A stretch of 64,000 nucleotides of DNA from Streptomyces humi (GTDB lineage: Bacteria > Actinomycetota > Actinomycetes > Streptomycetales > Streptomycetaceae). The position numbers were made by a program, and so were the translations under genes. Of the stretch, positions 52,047 through 61,418 are shown piece by piece (positions within the stretch are counted from its first letter, which is position 1; every line of letters begins with the position of its first letter). The notes under the pieces are model-generated. The model made no database searches, was not told where the DNA came from, and worked only from the letters and a program-made list of their open reading frames with translations. The stretch covers positions 35,348 to 99,347 of the forward strand of contig NZ_LBMU02000065.1 in the NCBI RefSeq assembly GCF_001005085.2, given 5' to 3'.

Positions 52047-52489
52047 GCCGCCACCCCCGTCGGCCGCCAGTGCCAGGTCGTCCAGGTCGACTCCGCGTCC
52101 TCGTACAGCACGCCGGGGACGACCTCCACCTCCGTGCCCACCGCCAGGTCGGCCACGGTGATTCCGGGGACCGCCTGTCCCAGCACCACGATCTGCTCGG
52201 ACTCCAGCTCCACAGCGATCAACGTGTAGGGCTCCCAGGGAAGTTCCGGGTCGCTCACATAGGGTGACGGAGGACGGTATCTGCTGTCGGTGAACGACCA
52301 GATCCGTCCTCGCCGGGACAGTGGGACCTCCACCAGATCGCCGCCCTCGCACCCGGGGTTGCGGCAGTGGACGTCCTCGCGCGGGAAGAAGACCGCGGCG
52401 CAGGCCGCGCAGCGAGTGCCCAGCAGCCTGAAGCCGTCTCCCTCGCCGGTGAACCAGCCGTCGACCGCGGGCGTGCGTGTACGCGACAA
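52043..52489 (-). CDS. DUF35 zinc-ribbon/OB-fold protein, partner of the thiolase
   Basis: The 148-residue protein has a rubredoxin-like zinc ribbon (GTRCAACAAVFFPREDVHCRNPGC) and a C-terminal OB fold (GRIWSFTDSR; VVLGQAVPGITVADLAVGTEVEVVPGVLYED). Partners of this kind bind acyl-CoA and form complexes with thiolase-like proteins (ChsH2-Ltp2 type). The TTG at 52489 is chosen because GGAGGG lies directly upstream; a start further up would cross the palindromic operator. It is translationally coupled to the thiolase gene. Confidence 0.88.
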   Translation of the reverse strand: MSRTRTPAVDGWFTGEGDGFRLLGTRCAACAAVFFPREDVHCRNPGCEGGDLVEVPLSRRGRIWSFTDSRYRPPSPYVSDPELPWEPYTLIAVELESEQIVVLGQAVPGITVADLAVGTEVEVVPGVLYEDAESTWTTWHWRPTGVAA

Positions 52490-52509
52490 GGGCCCTCCAG
52501 GACACTGGA

Positions 52510-52526
52510 TCTGACGGAACGTCAGA
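52510..52526. promoter_or_regulatory. palindromic operator TCTGACG-GAA-CGTCAGA
   Basis: This is a perfect palindrome with 7-bp arms and a 3-nt centre, 21 bp before the DUF35 start. Its inner 6-bp arms and spacing are identical to the site at 4329-4343, so one TetR-family repressor may control both operons. Confidence 0.7.
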
Positions 52527-52662
52527 AGTGTGCCACGGGCCACCGAAATTGGGCAGGCCGCGCCGTCGGACAGTGCTCCCTCGGCGGGTCTCCCGATCAC
52601 TCAGTGTCGCTTCACTTCCGGAAGAAGGCGTTCCCCCGGCCGTAGGACGACGTTCTCGTGAT

Positions 52663-52681
52663 CGGATAAAGTCCGCGCGTG
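52663..52681 (+). promoter_or_regulatory. -10-like element for a leaderless Nudix mRNA
   Basis: GATAAA lies about 10 nt before the GTG at 52679 and no Shine-Dalgarno sequence is present, a combination typical of leaderless Streptomyces transcripts. Confidence 0.4.
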
Positions 52682-53212
52682 TCCGAAAATCAGCACCCCC
52701 TCGCCAACTCCGCTCCGGGCTCGCATTGTTCGAGCTGTGGAGCGGCCTACGGAGCCGGCATCTCCGGCTGGCCCCGCACCTGTCCGGCCTGCGGCCACAC
52801 CGCCTACCGCAACCCGCTGCCGGTGGCGATCGCCCTCCAGCCCGTGTACGACACGAAGGGCACCGCCCTGGTCGTCATCACCCGCACCGTCGCCCCCGCA
52901 CGCGGCGGCGTCGCGCTGCCCGGAGGCTTCGTCGACGACCGCGAGGACTGGCGACTGGCCGTCGTCCGCGAACTCAAGGAGGAGACCGGCATCGACGCCG
53001 CGGCCCGCGACGTACGCCTCGTCGACGCCATGAGCTCCCCGGACGGGCACCTGCTGCTGTTCGGCCTCCTCCCGGAGCGCCCGGCCGAAGGTCTCCCGGC
53101 ATCGGGCGCGACCGACGAGACGGAGGGCTGGCACCTGCTGCGCCGTGCCGAGGAACTCGCCTTCCCCCTGCACAGCGTGGCCGTCCGCGCGTGGTTCGAG
53201 GGCCGCTACTGA
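52679..53212 (+). CDS. Nudix hydrolase with N-terminal zinc ribbon
   Basis: The 177-residue protein begins with a zinc ribbon (HCSSCGAAYG and TCPACGHTAYRNP) followed by a Nudix domain. The Nudix box GGFVDDREDWRLAVVRELKEETGI fits GX5EX7REUXEEXGU fully, so metal-dependent hydrolysis of a nucleoside-diphosphate compound is expected. The NudC-like ribbon suggests a dinucleotide or NAD-type substrate, but the NudC specificity array is not seen. The start is GTG without a leader. It is divergent from the DUF35 operon and convergent with the GH31 gene (10 bp between). Confidence 0.93.
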   Translation: MSENQHPLANSAPGSHCSSCGAAYGAGISGWPRTCPACGHTAYRNPLPVAIALQPVYDTKGTALVVITRTVAPARGGVALPGGFVDDREDWRLAVVRELKEETGIDAAARDVRLVDAMSSPDGHLLLFGLLPERPAEGLPASGATDETEGWHLLRRAEELAFPLHSVAVRAWFEGRY

Positions 53213-53222
53213 GCCCTCCGGC

Positions 53223-55583
53223 TCACCCCAGCCCCCTGACCCGGACGGGGCGGGACGGCTCGCTCACGCCGTTCTCCCCCTCGCGCCGGACCACCACCCG
53301 CCTGCCCTCCCAACGGGTGACGTAACGCTCGAGTTCCGGCTCGTCCCAGCCGTCGCCCGCGTCCGGTACGACCAGCCCGCCGCCCGTCCGGCCCCGGACG
53401 GGCGCCCACACCTCCAGATGCGTCCCGCCGTCCTCGCCCCGTACGGGAAGGACGGCACCCGCGCGCGCGAGCACCGGGATCCGGGACAGCGGGGCCTCCA
53501 CGAGCACCTGCCCGGGACCCTCGTACGCCCGCTCCGACCGCGTGTCGTACCAACGCCCCCGGGGCAACTGCACCGCACGCCGGTCGGCGCCCGGATCCAG
53601 CACCGGCGCCACCAGCAGAGCGTCGCCCAGCAGGAAGGCGTCCTCGCAGTCACGCAGCGCCCGGTTCTCCGGCGCACTCCACCACAGGGGCCGCACGTAG
53701 GGTGCGCCGGTGCGTCTCGCCAACTGCGCCAGCGTCATGAAGTACGGCAGCAGACGCCGTCGTTCGAGCAGCGCCCCCCGCGCGTGCTCCAGCACCTCGG
53801 TCCCGAACTCCCACGGCTCCCGGCGCCCCGCGCGCATGCTCGCGTGCGTACGGAACAGCGGCAGGTAGGCGCCCAGCTGGAACCAGCGCAGAAACAGCTC
53901 GGGCGACGGGTCCCCGTCGAACCCGCCCACGTCCGGCCCGGAGTACGGCACCCCGCACAGCCCCAGCCCCAGCACCAGCGACAACGACGCGCGCAGCCCG
54001 GGCCAGCCGGTGGCGACGTCACCGGACCAGGTGCCGCCGTAGCGCTGCATGCCGGCCCAGCCCGAGCGCGAGAACAGGAACGGGCGCTCCTTGGGCGCGA
54101 GTTCACGCAACCCCTCGTAGGCCGCCCGGGCCATGCACAGCGCGTACACGTTGTGCGCCTCGCGGTGGTCGCCACCGCGCCCCTCCAGGGCATGCCGTGC
54201 CGAGCGCGGCAGCGTCGACTCGCCGAATGCGGTGAAGGACGTCGGCTCGTTCATGTCGTGCCAGAACCCGGCGAAGCCCATGGCGAGCCGCTCCTCGTAC
54301 AGACCGCCCCACCACGTGCGCACGCGCGCGTGCGTGAAGTCGGGGAAGACCGACTCCCCGGCCCACACCACCCCCTCGACCGGCCGCCCCGCCGGGTCCC
54401 GCACGAAGGCGTCCACGGCCGTCCCGCCGGCGTGGACCGGGTTGCCCGGCTCCGACTTCACCGCCGGGTCCACGATCGACACCAGCCGGATCCCGTCCCG
54501 CCGCAGCTCCTCCGCCAGGGTCGGCAGCTTCGGGAAGCGTTCCTGGTCGACGGTGAACACCCGGTGGTCGTCGTAGTGGTCGATGTCCAGATGGACGGCG
54601 TCCAGCGGCAGGTCACGCTCCTGGTAGCCGGCGACGATACGCCGTACCTCCTGCTCGCTGCCGAAGCCCCAGCGGGCGTGGTGGTGACCCAGTGCCCACG
54701 CGGGCGGCAGCGCCGGCGGGCCCGTCAGCGAGGCCCAGGTGTGCAGCACGCGCGCGGGGGTGCCCACCATCACCCAGCAGCGCAGCGGCCCACCGTCCAC
54801 GCGCAGCTCGCTCCGCCCGGTCCGGTCATGACCGGAACCGGCGCCCTCCTCACCCTCCCGGAGGGTCACCGTCCCGTCCCAGGAGGTGTCGTGGAACACC
54901 AGGTGCGTGGCCGCGTCCGCCACCACGAACTGCACCGGCATGGTGATGTACAGCGGATCGTCCCCGGGGCCGAAGGCGTGCCCCGGATCGGTGTTCCACA
55001 GCCGGTACGTCCCGTCCCGCAGCCGAGGTCCCGAGGCCCGCCCGCCGAGCCCGAAGAACCGCGCGTCCGCCGCCACCTCCGAGCGCTGCACCCAGCGCGC
55101 CGCACCCCCGCCCACCGGCTCCCACCACCGCGGCGGCAGATCCCGCCGCAGCATCACCCCGCCGGGCGTGCACACCTCGATCGCGCCGTGCCGCGAGACG
55201 CTGACCTTCACCCGCTCCGCCACGACCCGCCAGCCGCCGTCCGTGTCCGGTTCGAGGACCGCCCGCGGGTCCGGCTCCGGACCGCGGCCCGCGAGCGCGT
55301 AGGACGGCTCGGGACCGGCCCCGTCCCAGCCCCAGAAGACCGCTCCGTTCACGGCGACCGTGATCCGCAGCTCGGACCGGCTGAACCGGATCACCCCGCC
55401 CCCCGGACCGGGCTCCGCCCCCAGCACGGGCCCGGGCACCCGGGCGCGCTCCGACCCCCGCGCGGGCAGCCCGGCGGCGTCGATCCGCCGCCTGCGCCAC
55501 GCGGCCCGTACGGTACGCAACCCCAGAGCCGCCTTCCTCGAACCGACCACTCTTACCGAACGCACCAGGTCACGACCGTCCAT
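53223..55583 (-). CDS. family 31 glycoside hydrolase (alpha-glucosidase-like)
   Basis: The 786-residue TIM-barrel glycosidase has the nucleophile motif GFWHDMNEP. Other GH31 landmarks are PPAWALGHHHARWGFGSEQEVRRIV, LPLDAVHLDIDHYDDHRVFTVD, RPFLFSRSGWAGMQRYGGTWSGDV, YSGPDVGGFDGDPSPELFLRWFQLGAYLPLFRTHA and the C-terminal beta domain. An N-terminal sandwich precedes the barrel. There is no signal peptide, so it probably acts in the cytoplasm on imported alpha-glucosides. The ATG at 55583 has GGTGAG upstream. Confidence 0.94.
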   Translation of the reverse strand: MDGRDLVRSVRVVGSRKAALGLRTVRAAWRRRRIDAAGLPARGSERARVPGPVLGAEPGPGGGVIRFSRSELRITVAVNGAVFWGWDGAGPEPSYALAGRGPEPDPRAVLEPDTDGGWRVVAERVKVSVSRHGAIEVCTPGGVMLRRDLPPRWWEPVGGGAARWVQRSEVAADARFFGLGGRASGPRLRDGTYRLWNTDPGHAFGPGDDPLYITMPVQFVVADAATHLVFHDTSWDGTVTLREGEEGAGSGHDRTGRSELRVDGGPLRCWVMVGTPARVLHTWASLTGPPALPPAWALGHHHARWGFGSEQEVRRIVAGYQERDLPLDAVHLDIDHYDDHRVFTVDQERFPKLPTLAEELRRDGIRLVSIVDPAVKSEPGNPVHAGGTAVDAFVRDPAGRPVEGVVWAGESVFPDFTHARVRTWWGGLYEERLAMGFAGFWHDMNEPTSFTAFGESTLPRSARHALEGRGGDHREAHNVYALCMARAAYEGLRELAPKERPFLFSRSGWAGMQRYGGTWSGDVATGWPGLRASLSLVLGLGLCGVPYSGPDVGGFDGDPSPELFLRWFQLGAYLPLFRTHASMRAGRREPWEFGTEVLEHARGALLERRRLLPYFMTLAQLARRTGAPYVRPLWWSAPENRALRDCEDAFLLGDALLVAPVLDPGADRRAVQLPRGRWYDTRSERAYEGPGQVLVEAPLSRIPVLARAGAVLPVRGEDGGTHLEVWAPVRGRTGGGLVVPDAGDGWDEPELERYVTRWEGRRVVVRREGENGVSEPSRPVRVRGLG

Positions 55584-55796
55584 GCTGCTCACCCTGCCAC
55601 TCCACGCTCCACGCATGCGCGCCGTTCAACTGCCGTTCACCCGTGCCGGGACCACATCTTCACGACACGGACTATGTGGAGCGCGCCCTGGTGCAGAAGT
55701 CGATCACATGGCATCGTCCCTGTCAGCCGCGTCACGCGCACACCCCAGCCCGTGCGCGTCCCACGCACACCAGCGCAGAAGCCCGGGAGCCGCCCC

Positions 55797-57773
55797 ATGT
55801 CGACCGCGAACCCCCAGCCGCTCTGGCAGCCCGATCCGGAACGGATCGCCCGGGCACGCATCACCAGGTTCCAGTCCTGGGCGGCGGACCACCACGGAGC
55901 ACCCGCCGACGGCGGGTACCCGGCCCTGCACCGCTGGTCCGTCGATCACCTGGACACCTTCTGGAAAGCCGTCACGGACTTCTTCGACGTGCGGTTCTCG
56001 ACGCCCTACGCGCGCGTGCTCGGCGACCGTTCCATGCCGGGCGCCGAGTGGTTCCCCGGCGCCACCCTGAACTACGCCGAGCACGCCCTGCGGGCCGCCG
56101 CCACCCGCGCGGACGAACCCGCGCTCCTGTATGTCGACGAGACCCACGAACCCCAACCGGTCACCTGGGCCGAATTGCGCCGCCAGGTGGGCTCGCTGGC
56201 CGCCGGACTGCGCGCCCTCGGCGTCCGCCCGGGCGACCGCGTCAGCGGCTACCTCCCGAACATCCCGCAGGCCGTCGTCGCCCTCCTCGCCACCGCCGCC
56301 GTCGGCGCGGTCTGGACCTCCTGCGCACCCGACTTCGGCGCCCGCAGCGTCCTGGACCGCTTCCAGCAGGTCGAGCCCGTCGTCCTGTTCACCGTCGACG
56401 GCTACCGCTACGGCGGCAAGGAACACGACCGCCGCGAGACCGTGGCCGAACTCCGCGCCGAACTGCCGACCCTGCGCGCGGTCGTGCACATCCCGCTGCT
56501 CGGCACCCCGGCGCCGGAGGGCGCCCTGGACTGGTCGGACCTGACCGCCGCCGACACCGACCCCGAGTTCGAACAGGTCCCGTTCGACCACCCTCTGTGG
56601 GTGCTCTACTCGTCCGGGACCACAGGCCTGCCCAAGGCCATCGTCCAGTCCCAGGGCGGCATCCTCGTCGAGCACCTCAAGCAGCTCGGCCTGCACTGCG
56701 ACCTCGGCCCGGACGACCGCTTCTTCTGGTACACCTCGACCGGCTGGATGATGTGGAACTTCCTCGTCTCCGGCCTCCTCACGGGCACCACGATCGTCCT
56801 GTACGACGGCAGCCCCGGCTACCCCGACGTCAGCGCCCAGTGGCGGGTCGCCGAACGCACCGGAGCCACCCTCTACGGCACGTCCGCCGCCTATGTGATG
56901 GCCTGCCGCAAGGCCGGCGTCCACCCGTCCCGCGACTTCGACCTCTCCCGGGTGCAGTGCGTCGCCACCACCGGTTCGCCGCTGCCCCCCGACGGCTTCC
57001 GCTGGCTGCACGACGAGTTCGCGGACAGCGGGGCCGACCTCTGGATCGCGTCCGTCAGCGGCGGCACCGACGTGTGCTCCTGCTTCGCGGGGGCCGTACC
57101 CACCCTCCCCGTCCACACCGGCGAACTCCAGGCCCCCAGCCTGGGCACCGACCTCCAGGCCTGGGACCCGCACGGCAACCCGGTCGTCGACGAGGTCGGC
57201 GAACTGGTCGTCACCAACCCGATGCCCTCCATGCCGATCCGGTTCTGGAACGACCCCGACGGCAGCCGCTACCACGACAGCTACTTCGACACCTATCCCG
57301 GCGTCTGGCGCCACGGTGACTGGATCACCGTCACCGCGCGCGGCTCGGTCGTCATCCACGGCCGCTCCGACTCCACGCTCAACCGGCAGGGCGTCCGGAT
57401 GGGCTCGGCCGACATCTACGAGGTCGTCGAGCGGCTGCCCGAGATCAGGGAGTCCCTGGTCATCGGCGTCGAGCAGCCCGACGGCGGGTACTGGATGCCC
57501 CTCTTCGTCCACCTGGCGCCCGGCGCGGTCCTGGACGAGGCCCTGCTGGACCGCATCAAGCAGGCCATCCGCGAACAGCTCTCTCCCCGGCACGTCCCCG
57601 ACGAGGTCATCGAGGTGCCCGGCGTCCCGCACACCCTCACCGGCAAGCGCATCGAGGTCCCGGTGAAGCGGCTCCTCCAGGGTGCCCCCCTGGAGAAGGC
57701 CGTCAACCCGGGCTCCATCGACAACCTCGATCTGCTGGGTTTCTACGAGGACCTCGCCCGCAAGCGCGCCTGA
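55797..57773 (+). CDS. acetoacetyl-CoA synthetase
   Basis: The 658-residue adenylate-forming ligase converts acetoacetate, ATP and CoA to acetoacetyl-CoA. Landmarks are WFPGATLNYAEHAL near the N-terminus, VWTSCAPDFGARSVLDRFQQVEP, the P-loop LYSSGTTGLPKAIVQ, STGWMMWN, SGGTDVCSCFAG, GSPGYP and the A8-A10 region (GVRMGSADIYEVVE; HTLTGKRIEVPVKRL with the catalytic Lys). Length and motifs fit acetoacetyl-CoA rather than acetyl-CoA synthetase. The ATG at 55797 follows GGGAG. It may feed short-chain ketoacids to the lipid pathways nearby. Confidence 0.94.
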   Translation: MSTANPQPLWQPDPERIARARITRFQSWAADHHGAPADGGYPALHRWSVDHLDTFWKAVTDFFDVRFSTPYARVLGDRSMPGAEWFPGATLNYAEHALRAAATRADEPALLYVDETHEPQPVTWAELRRQVGSLAAGLRALGVRPGDRVSGYLPNIPQAVVALLATAAVGAVWTSCAPDFGARSVLDRFQQVEPVVLFTVDGYRYGGKEHDRRETVAELRAELPTLRAVVHIPLLGTPAPEGALDWSDLTAADTDPEFEQVPFDHPLWVLYSSGTTGLPKAIVQSQGGILVEHLKQLGLHCDLGPDDRFFWYTSTGWMMWNFLVSGLLTGTTIVLYDGSPGYPDVSAQWRVAERTGATLYGTSAAYVMACRKAGVHPSRDFDLSRVQCVATTGSPLPPDGFRWLHDEFADSGADLWIASVSGGTDVCSCFAGAVPTLPVHTGELQAPSLGTDLQAWDPHGNPVVDEVGELVVTNPMPSMPIRFWNDPDGSRYHDSYFDTYPGVWRHGDWITVTARGSVVIHGRSDSTLNRQGVRMGSADIYEVVERLPEIRESLVIGVEQPDGGYWMPLFVHLAPGAVLDEALLDRIKQAIREQLSPRHVPDEVIEVPGVPHTLTGKRIEVPVKRLLQGAPLEKAVNPGSIDNLDLLGFYEDLARKRA

Positions 57774-57791
57774 GCTCCGTACGGCACGCGA

Positions 57792-59111
57792 TCAACCGCC
57801 GTAGGTCGCCTCGGACTCGCCCAGCACCGCGGCGAAGTCCGAGGCCAGCCGCACCGCGTCGGCAGGCTCCAGACCGGCGGTCGAGATCCGTACCGCCGGG
57901 CCGGACGACAGCCGGAAACGCGCCCCGGCCGCCACCCACCAGCCGTACGACCGCAAGCCGTTCACCACGGCCGACTCGTCGCGCACGGGCACCCACAGGT
58001 TCATCCCGCTCGCCCCGTGCGAGGCGATCCCACGCCCCGCGAGCTCCGCGGCGAGCGCCTCCCGGCGCACCGAGTACGCCACTCGCGCACGTGCCACCAA
58101 CGCGCGCGTGTCCGTGTCCGTCATCAGCCCGAGGACCGTCTCCTGCAACAGGTGGCTGACCCAGCCCGACGTGAGCAGCAGCAGACCGTCGTGGCGCGCG
58201 AGCGTCGTCGCGTCACAGGCGGCCGCCGCCCACCGCAGGTCGGTGCCGAGGAACTTGCTCACCGTCCGCACATGCACCCAGCGCGCCAGGCCCGCGCCGG
58301 CCACCGAGTGCAGCGGGGCGTCGGTCACCGAGGACGCGTGATCGTTCTCGACCACCAGGACGTCGGGCTCCTCACGCAGCACCTCGGCCAAGGCGTCCCG
58401 GCGCGCGGCCGAGAAACAGCCGCCGTACGGATTCTGCGCCCGCGGGCTGTACACCACGGCGCGCACACCCGCGCGCAGCGCCCTGCTCAGACCGTCCGGA
58501 CGCAAGCCCTCGTCGTCCACGGCCACCGGCACGATCCGCAGCCCCAACGCCGGGACGAGATCGAGCAGATGGTGGTACCCGGGGTCCTCCATGGCCACGG
58601 CGTCGCCTGGCCGCAGCTCCACGGAGAGAATGCGGCCGATCAGGTCCAGCGCCCCGTGCGCGAACGTCACGTGGTCCACCGGGACGCCGTCCGGCCGCAG
58701 CCAGTCGCGCACGGCCTCCTCCAGCCTCGCGAGCCGGGGTGCCGAACGGTGTGACCGGGCGCCGGGGGACAGTCGCGAGGGCGGGACCAGGCCCGGCAGC
58801 AGGGCGGCGTCGGGATGGCCGCCGGCCAGATCGCGGAGCCCCGCGGGGACCCGCGGCGGTCGCCGGGACGCCACCGCCGGAGCGGGCGCGACGACCGTGC
58901 CGCCACGCCCGCGCGTGACCACGATCCCGCGCCCGCGCAGCTCCTTGTACGCCGTCGCGACCGTGCCGGGACTCACCCCCAGTTCCTCCGCGAGCCGCCG
59001 GACCGGCGGAAGCGCCGCCTCCGGGGCCAACGCACCCTCCGCCACGCCCCGTTCCACGGACGCGGCAATCCCCTTGGCTGTCGTACCGGTGATCCCATAT
59101 TGTGTTACCAC
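57792..59111 (-). CDS. MocR-family regulator
   Basis: The 439-residue GntR-aminotransferase chimera has a winged helix (LPPVRRLAEELGVSPGTVATAYKELRGRGIVVTRGRGGTVV) followed by an aminotransferase-like domain (EDPGYHHLLDLVPALGLRIVPV; SPRAQNPYGGCFS; VVENDHASSV; RTVSKFLGTDLRWA with the PLP Lys). It is divergent from an MFS gene with a 45-bp shared promoter containing a palindrome, and probably controls it. The start is GTG and the mRNA could be leaderless. It differs clearly from the MocR at 15335. Confidence 0.92.
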   Translation of the reverse strand: MVTQYGITGTTAKGIAASVERGVAEGALAPEAALPPVRRLAEELGVSPGTVATAYKELRGRGIVVTRGRGGTVVAPAPAVASRRPPRVPAGLRDLAGGHPDAALLPGLVPPSRLSPGARSHRSAPRLARLEEAVRDWLRPDGVPVDHVTFAHGALDLIGRILSVELRPGDAVAMEDPGYHHLLDLVPALGLRIVPVAVDDEGLRPDGLSRALRAGVRAVVYSPRAQNPYGGCFSAARRDALAEVLREEPDVLVVENDHASSVTDAPLHSVAGAGLARWVHVRTVSKFLGTDLRWAAAACDATTLARHDGLLLLTSGWVSHLLQETVLGLMTDTDTRALVARARVAYSVRREALAAELAGRGIASHGASGMNLWVPVRDESAVVNGLRSYGWWVAAGARFRLSSGPAVRISTAGLEPADAVRLASDFAAVLGESEATYGG

Positions 59112-59120
59112 GTTGGCAAG

Positions 59121-59136
59121 TATGTATCAGTACATA
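59121..59136. promoter_or_regulatory. palindrome TATGTA-TCAG-TACATA in the mocR/MFS promoter
   Basis: This is a perfect 6-bp-arm palindrome in a small AT-rich island between two divergent starts only 45 bp apart. It may combine the -10 elements with the operator of the MocR regulator. Confidence 0.5.
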
Positions 59137-59156
59137 ATTTCCGGCAAGGGGGAGCA

Positions 59157-60431
59157 GTGCAGAGAACGCCCGGCGCGACTGAACGACTCGAACGCATACC
59201 CGGAGGCCGCGACGGACGCAGAATGCTCGTCATCGCCCTGGTCGACCGCGTCGGCAGCGGCCTCTGGGCGTCGGTCTCGGTCCTGTACTTCACCTACGTC
59301 TCCGGACTCTCCCTCGCCGAAGTAGGCACCCTCGCCGCCCTCTCGGGTGCCATCGGCATCGCGGGAGCACCACTCGGCGGCCGCCTCGCCGACCGCCTGC
59401 CCCTCACCCGCGTCCTGATCGCCCTCCAACTCCTGCGCGCCCTCGCCTCCTTCGCCCTCCTCACCACCGACGACTACACCCTGCTGCTCGCCGTCTCGGC
59501 CGTCGGCGCCCTCGGCGACCGCGCCGCCAACGTCCTCACCAAGCTCTACGCGACCCGCATCGCCGGACCCGACCGAGTCCGCTACCAGGCACTCAGCCGC
59601 ACCCTCGCCAACGCCGGCTGGGCCCTGGGCGGCCTCGCGGCCGCGGCGGCCCTCGCCCTGGGCACCACCACTGCTTACCGCTGGCTCCTCGCTGGCGACG
59701 CCCTGTCCTTCGTCGCGGCAGCCCTGCTCACCCTGCGCTGCGGCGAGCCCCCCTCACCCTCCCGGATCGTGACCGGCTCCAGGACCGGCGCCAAGCCCCA
59801 GAAGCCCGCCAACCCCTGGCGCGACCGGACCTACCTCGCCTACGTCGCCACCGACACCGTCCTCTTCCTCGACGACGCCGTCTTCAAGATCGGCCTGCCC
59901 CTGGCCATCGCCCACAGCACCGACGTCCCGCACGGCCTCGCGCCCCTGCTGCTCGTCCTCAACAACGTGCTGGTCGTGGCACTCCAGGTACCGCTCGCCC
60001 GCTTCGGCACCAGCAGCGAGGCCGCCCGCCGGCTCCTGGTCCCGCTCTCCGCCGCGTTCGCCCTCGGCGGCACCACGATGGCCCTCTCCGCCGCCGGCGG
60101 AACCCTCACCGCGGTCCTCCTGCTCACCGCCGCGGCCACCGCCTTCACCGTCGCCGAGATGCTGCACGCCACCATCTCCTGGGAACTGTCCGTCGCCCTG
60201 GCACCCGACAGCGCTCAGGGCACCTACCTCGGCGTCCACGGCCTCGCGCAGTCCGCCCAGCGCAGCATCGGCCCACTCGCCGTCACCGCCGCCATCGCCA
60301 CCGGCCCGCTCGGCTGGACAGCGTTCGGCGTGGCTATCGCCTTGACCTGCGGAATTCAGCACCGGATCGTCCGCGACCGGCTGCCACGACCCTCGTTGTC
60401 AGTGGCTCCGGTTACGGTGAGTGAGCATTGA
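59157..60431 (+). CDS. MFS transporter
   Basis: The 424-residue protein has 11-12 membrane helices. It carries the helix 2-3 loop GRLADRLPLTRVLIALQLLRALASFALL, the central linker CGEPPSPSRIVTGSRTGAKPQKPANPWRDRTYLAY and a late GTYLGVHGLAQSAQRSIGPL. It resembles drug-efflux type MFS proteins. The GTG at 59157 follows GGGGGAG. It is divergent from a MocR regulator that likely controls it. The substrate is unknown. Confidence 0.88.
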   Translation: MQRTPGATERLERIPGGRDGRRMLVIALVDRVGSGLWASVSVLYFTYVSGLSLAEVGTLAALSGAIGIAGAPLGGRLADRLPLTRVLIALQLLRALASFALLTTDDYTLLLAVSAVGALGDRAANVLTKLYATRIAGPDRVRYQALSRTLANAGWALGGLAAAAALALGTTTAYRWLLAGDALSFVAAALLTLRCGEPPSPSRIVTGSRTGAKPQKPANPWRDRTYLAYVATDTVLFLDDAVFKIGLPLAIAHSTDVPHGLAPLLLVLNNVLVVALQVPLARFGTSSEAARRLLVPLSAAFALGGTTMALSAAGGTLTAVLLLTAAATAFTVAEMLHATISWELSVALAPDSAQGTYLGVHGLAQSAQRSIGPLAVTAAIATGPLGWTAFGVAIALTCGIQHRIVRDRLPRPSLSVAPVTVSEH

Positions 60432-60455
60432 TCGACCGCACACAGGGGGAAAACC

Positions 60456-61349
60456 ATGGCGCGCACCGACCACCGGGCACTGCGACGCGTCCTGCGCCGC
60501 GAGATCGCCGGGACCATCGGCCTGCTGACCGACGAACACGACTTCCGCGCCATGCGGCGCTACCGCACCTTCACCTTCGACGACCACCTCACCTATCTCC
60601 ACCAGATGGAAGCCGTCCTCAGGACCCGCGCCTCGGAGGGCACCCACACCACCCTCGCCCTGTTCGACCCCGAGGAATACGCCGAGTTCTGCACGCACAC
60701 CGGACTCGACCCGGACGCCTCCGCGAGCCGCACCCGCTTCACCGCCGAACTCGCCGCCACCGGCGCCACCATCCCCTACGACGGCCGGCCCCTCACCGAC
60801 CTCGTCCCCACCCTCGTCGACGAGGCGGTACGCCAGGCCACCTGGGAGTACGCAAGCACCCTCCTCGCCCGCCTCGGCCCCTGCCACACCTGCGGCGAAG
60901 ACATCGGACGAGCCGCCTTCACCCGCGCCTCCCACCTCCTCACCCGCATCCTCGACACCGCCCCACCAGGCGAGCGGCACCTCGTGTGCAGCGTCTCCGG
61001 ATCACCCGAAACCCTCGTCACCGTCCTCCACGCAGACCAGGACACCGAGGGCACCACACGGCTCGACGAAGCCGAGACCCTCGAATTCACCAGCGTCCTC
61101 GCCCTCGGCCTCGCCACCCGCAGCCCCGGCGGGCTCGTCATGCGAACCAGCGCCCCGGGTTCCCCCGACCGCGTCTACGGCTGGCGCCTGCGCGGCGACA
61201 CCCTCGCCCCGCTCACCGCCGGAGAGGTCTTCGACGCCTACTGCACCGACGTCGAATCCGGCGACCTCATCTCACCGGAATCCGACGTCGACTACTGCGC
61301 ACCACCCGACCTCGGCACCCAGGAGAAGCCACCGGGCCACCACCACTGA
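60456..61349 (+). CDS. conserved hypothetical actinomycete protein
   Basis: The 297-residue acidic cytoplasmic protein has the opening ALRRVLRREIAGTIGLLTDEHDFRAMRRYRTFTFDDHLTYLHQMEAVL, a single CxxC (GPCHTCGED) in the middle and a His-rich end (GHHH). No membrane helix, signal peptide or known catalytic motif is seen. It follows the MFS gene by 24 bp but has its own GGGGGAAA ribosome site. Unknown function. Confidence 0.82.
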   Translation: MARTDHRALRRVLRREIAGTIGLLTDEHDFRAMRRYRTFTFDDHLTYLHQMEAVLRTRASEGTHTTLALFDPEEYAEFCTHTGLDPDASASRTRFTAELAATGATIPYDGRPLTDLVPTLVDEAVRQATWEYASTLLARLGPCHTCGEDIGRAAFTRASHLLTRILDTAPPGERHLVCSVSGSPETLVTVLHADQDTEGTTRLDEAETLEFTSVLALGLATRSPGGLVMRTSAPGSPDRVYGWRLRGDTLAPLTAGEVFDAYCTDVESGDLISPESDVDYCAPPDLGTQEKPPGHHH

Positions 61350-61354
61350 ACGCG

Positions 61355-61390
61355 CCAGGGGCGCCCCACCCGCAGGTGGAGCGCCCCTGG
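61355..61390. terminator. bidirectional terminator between the gene at 60456 and ptsI
   Basis: CCAGGGGCGC (61355-61364) and GCGCCCCTGG (61381-61390) are perfect 10-bp arms with an inner CCACC/GGTGG extension, between two converging stops. Confidence 0.8.
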
Positions 61391-61418
61391 AAGGACAGCC
61401 GAGCCCGGCCGCGACCGG

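Noticed and set aside
53145..55796. Upstream in-frame extension (about 880 residues) of acetoacetyl-CoA synthetase through the GH31 gene
   Set aside because: It is antisense to GH31 with Pro/Arg/His-rich shadow composition. The synthetase start at 55797 has its own ribosome site and matches family length.
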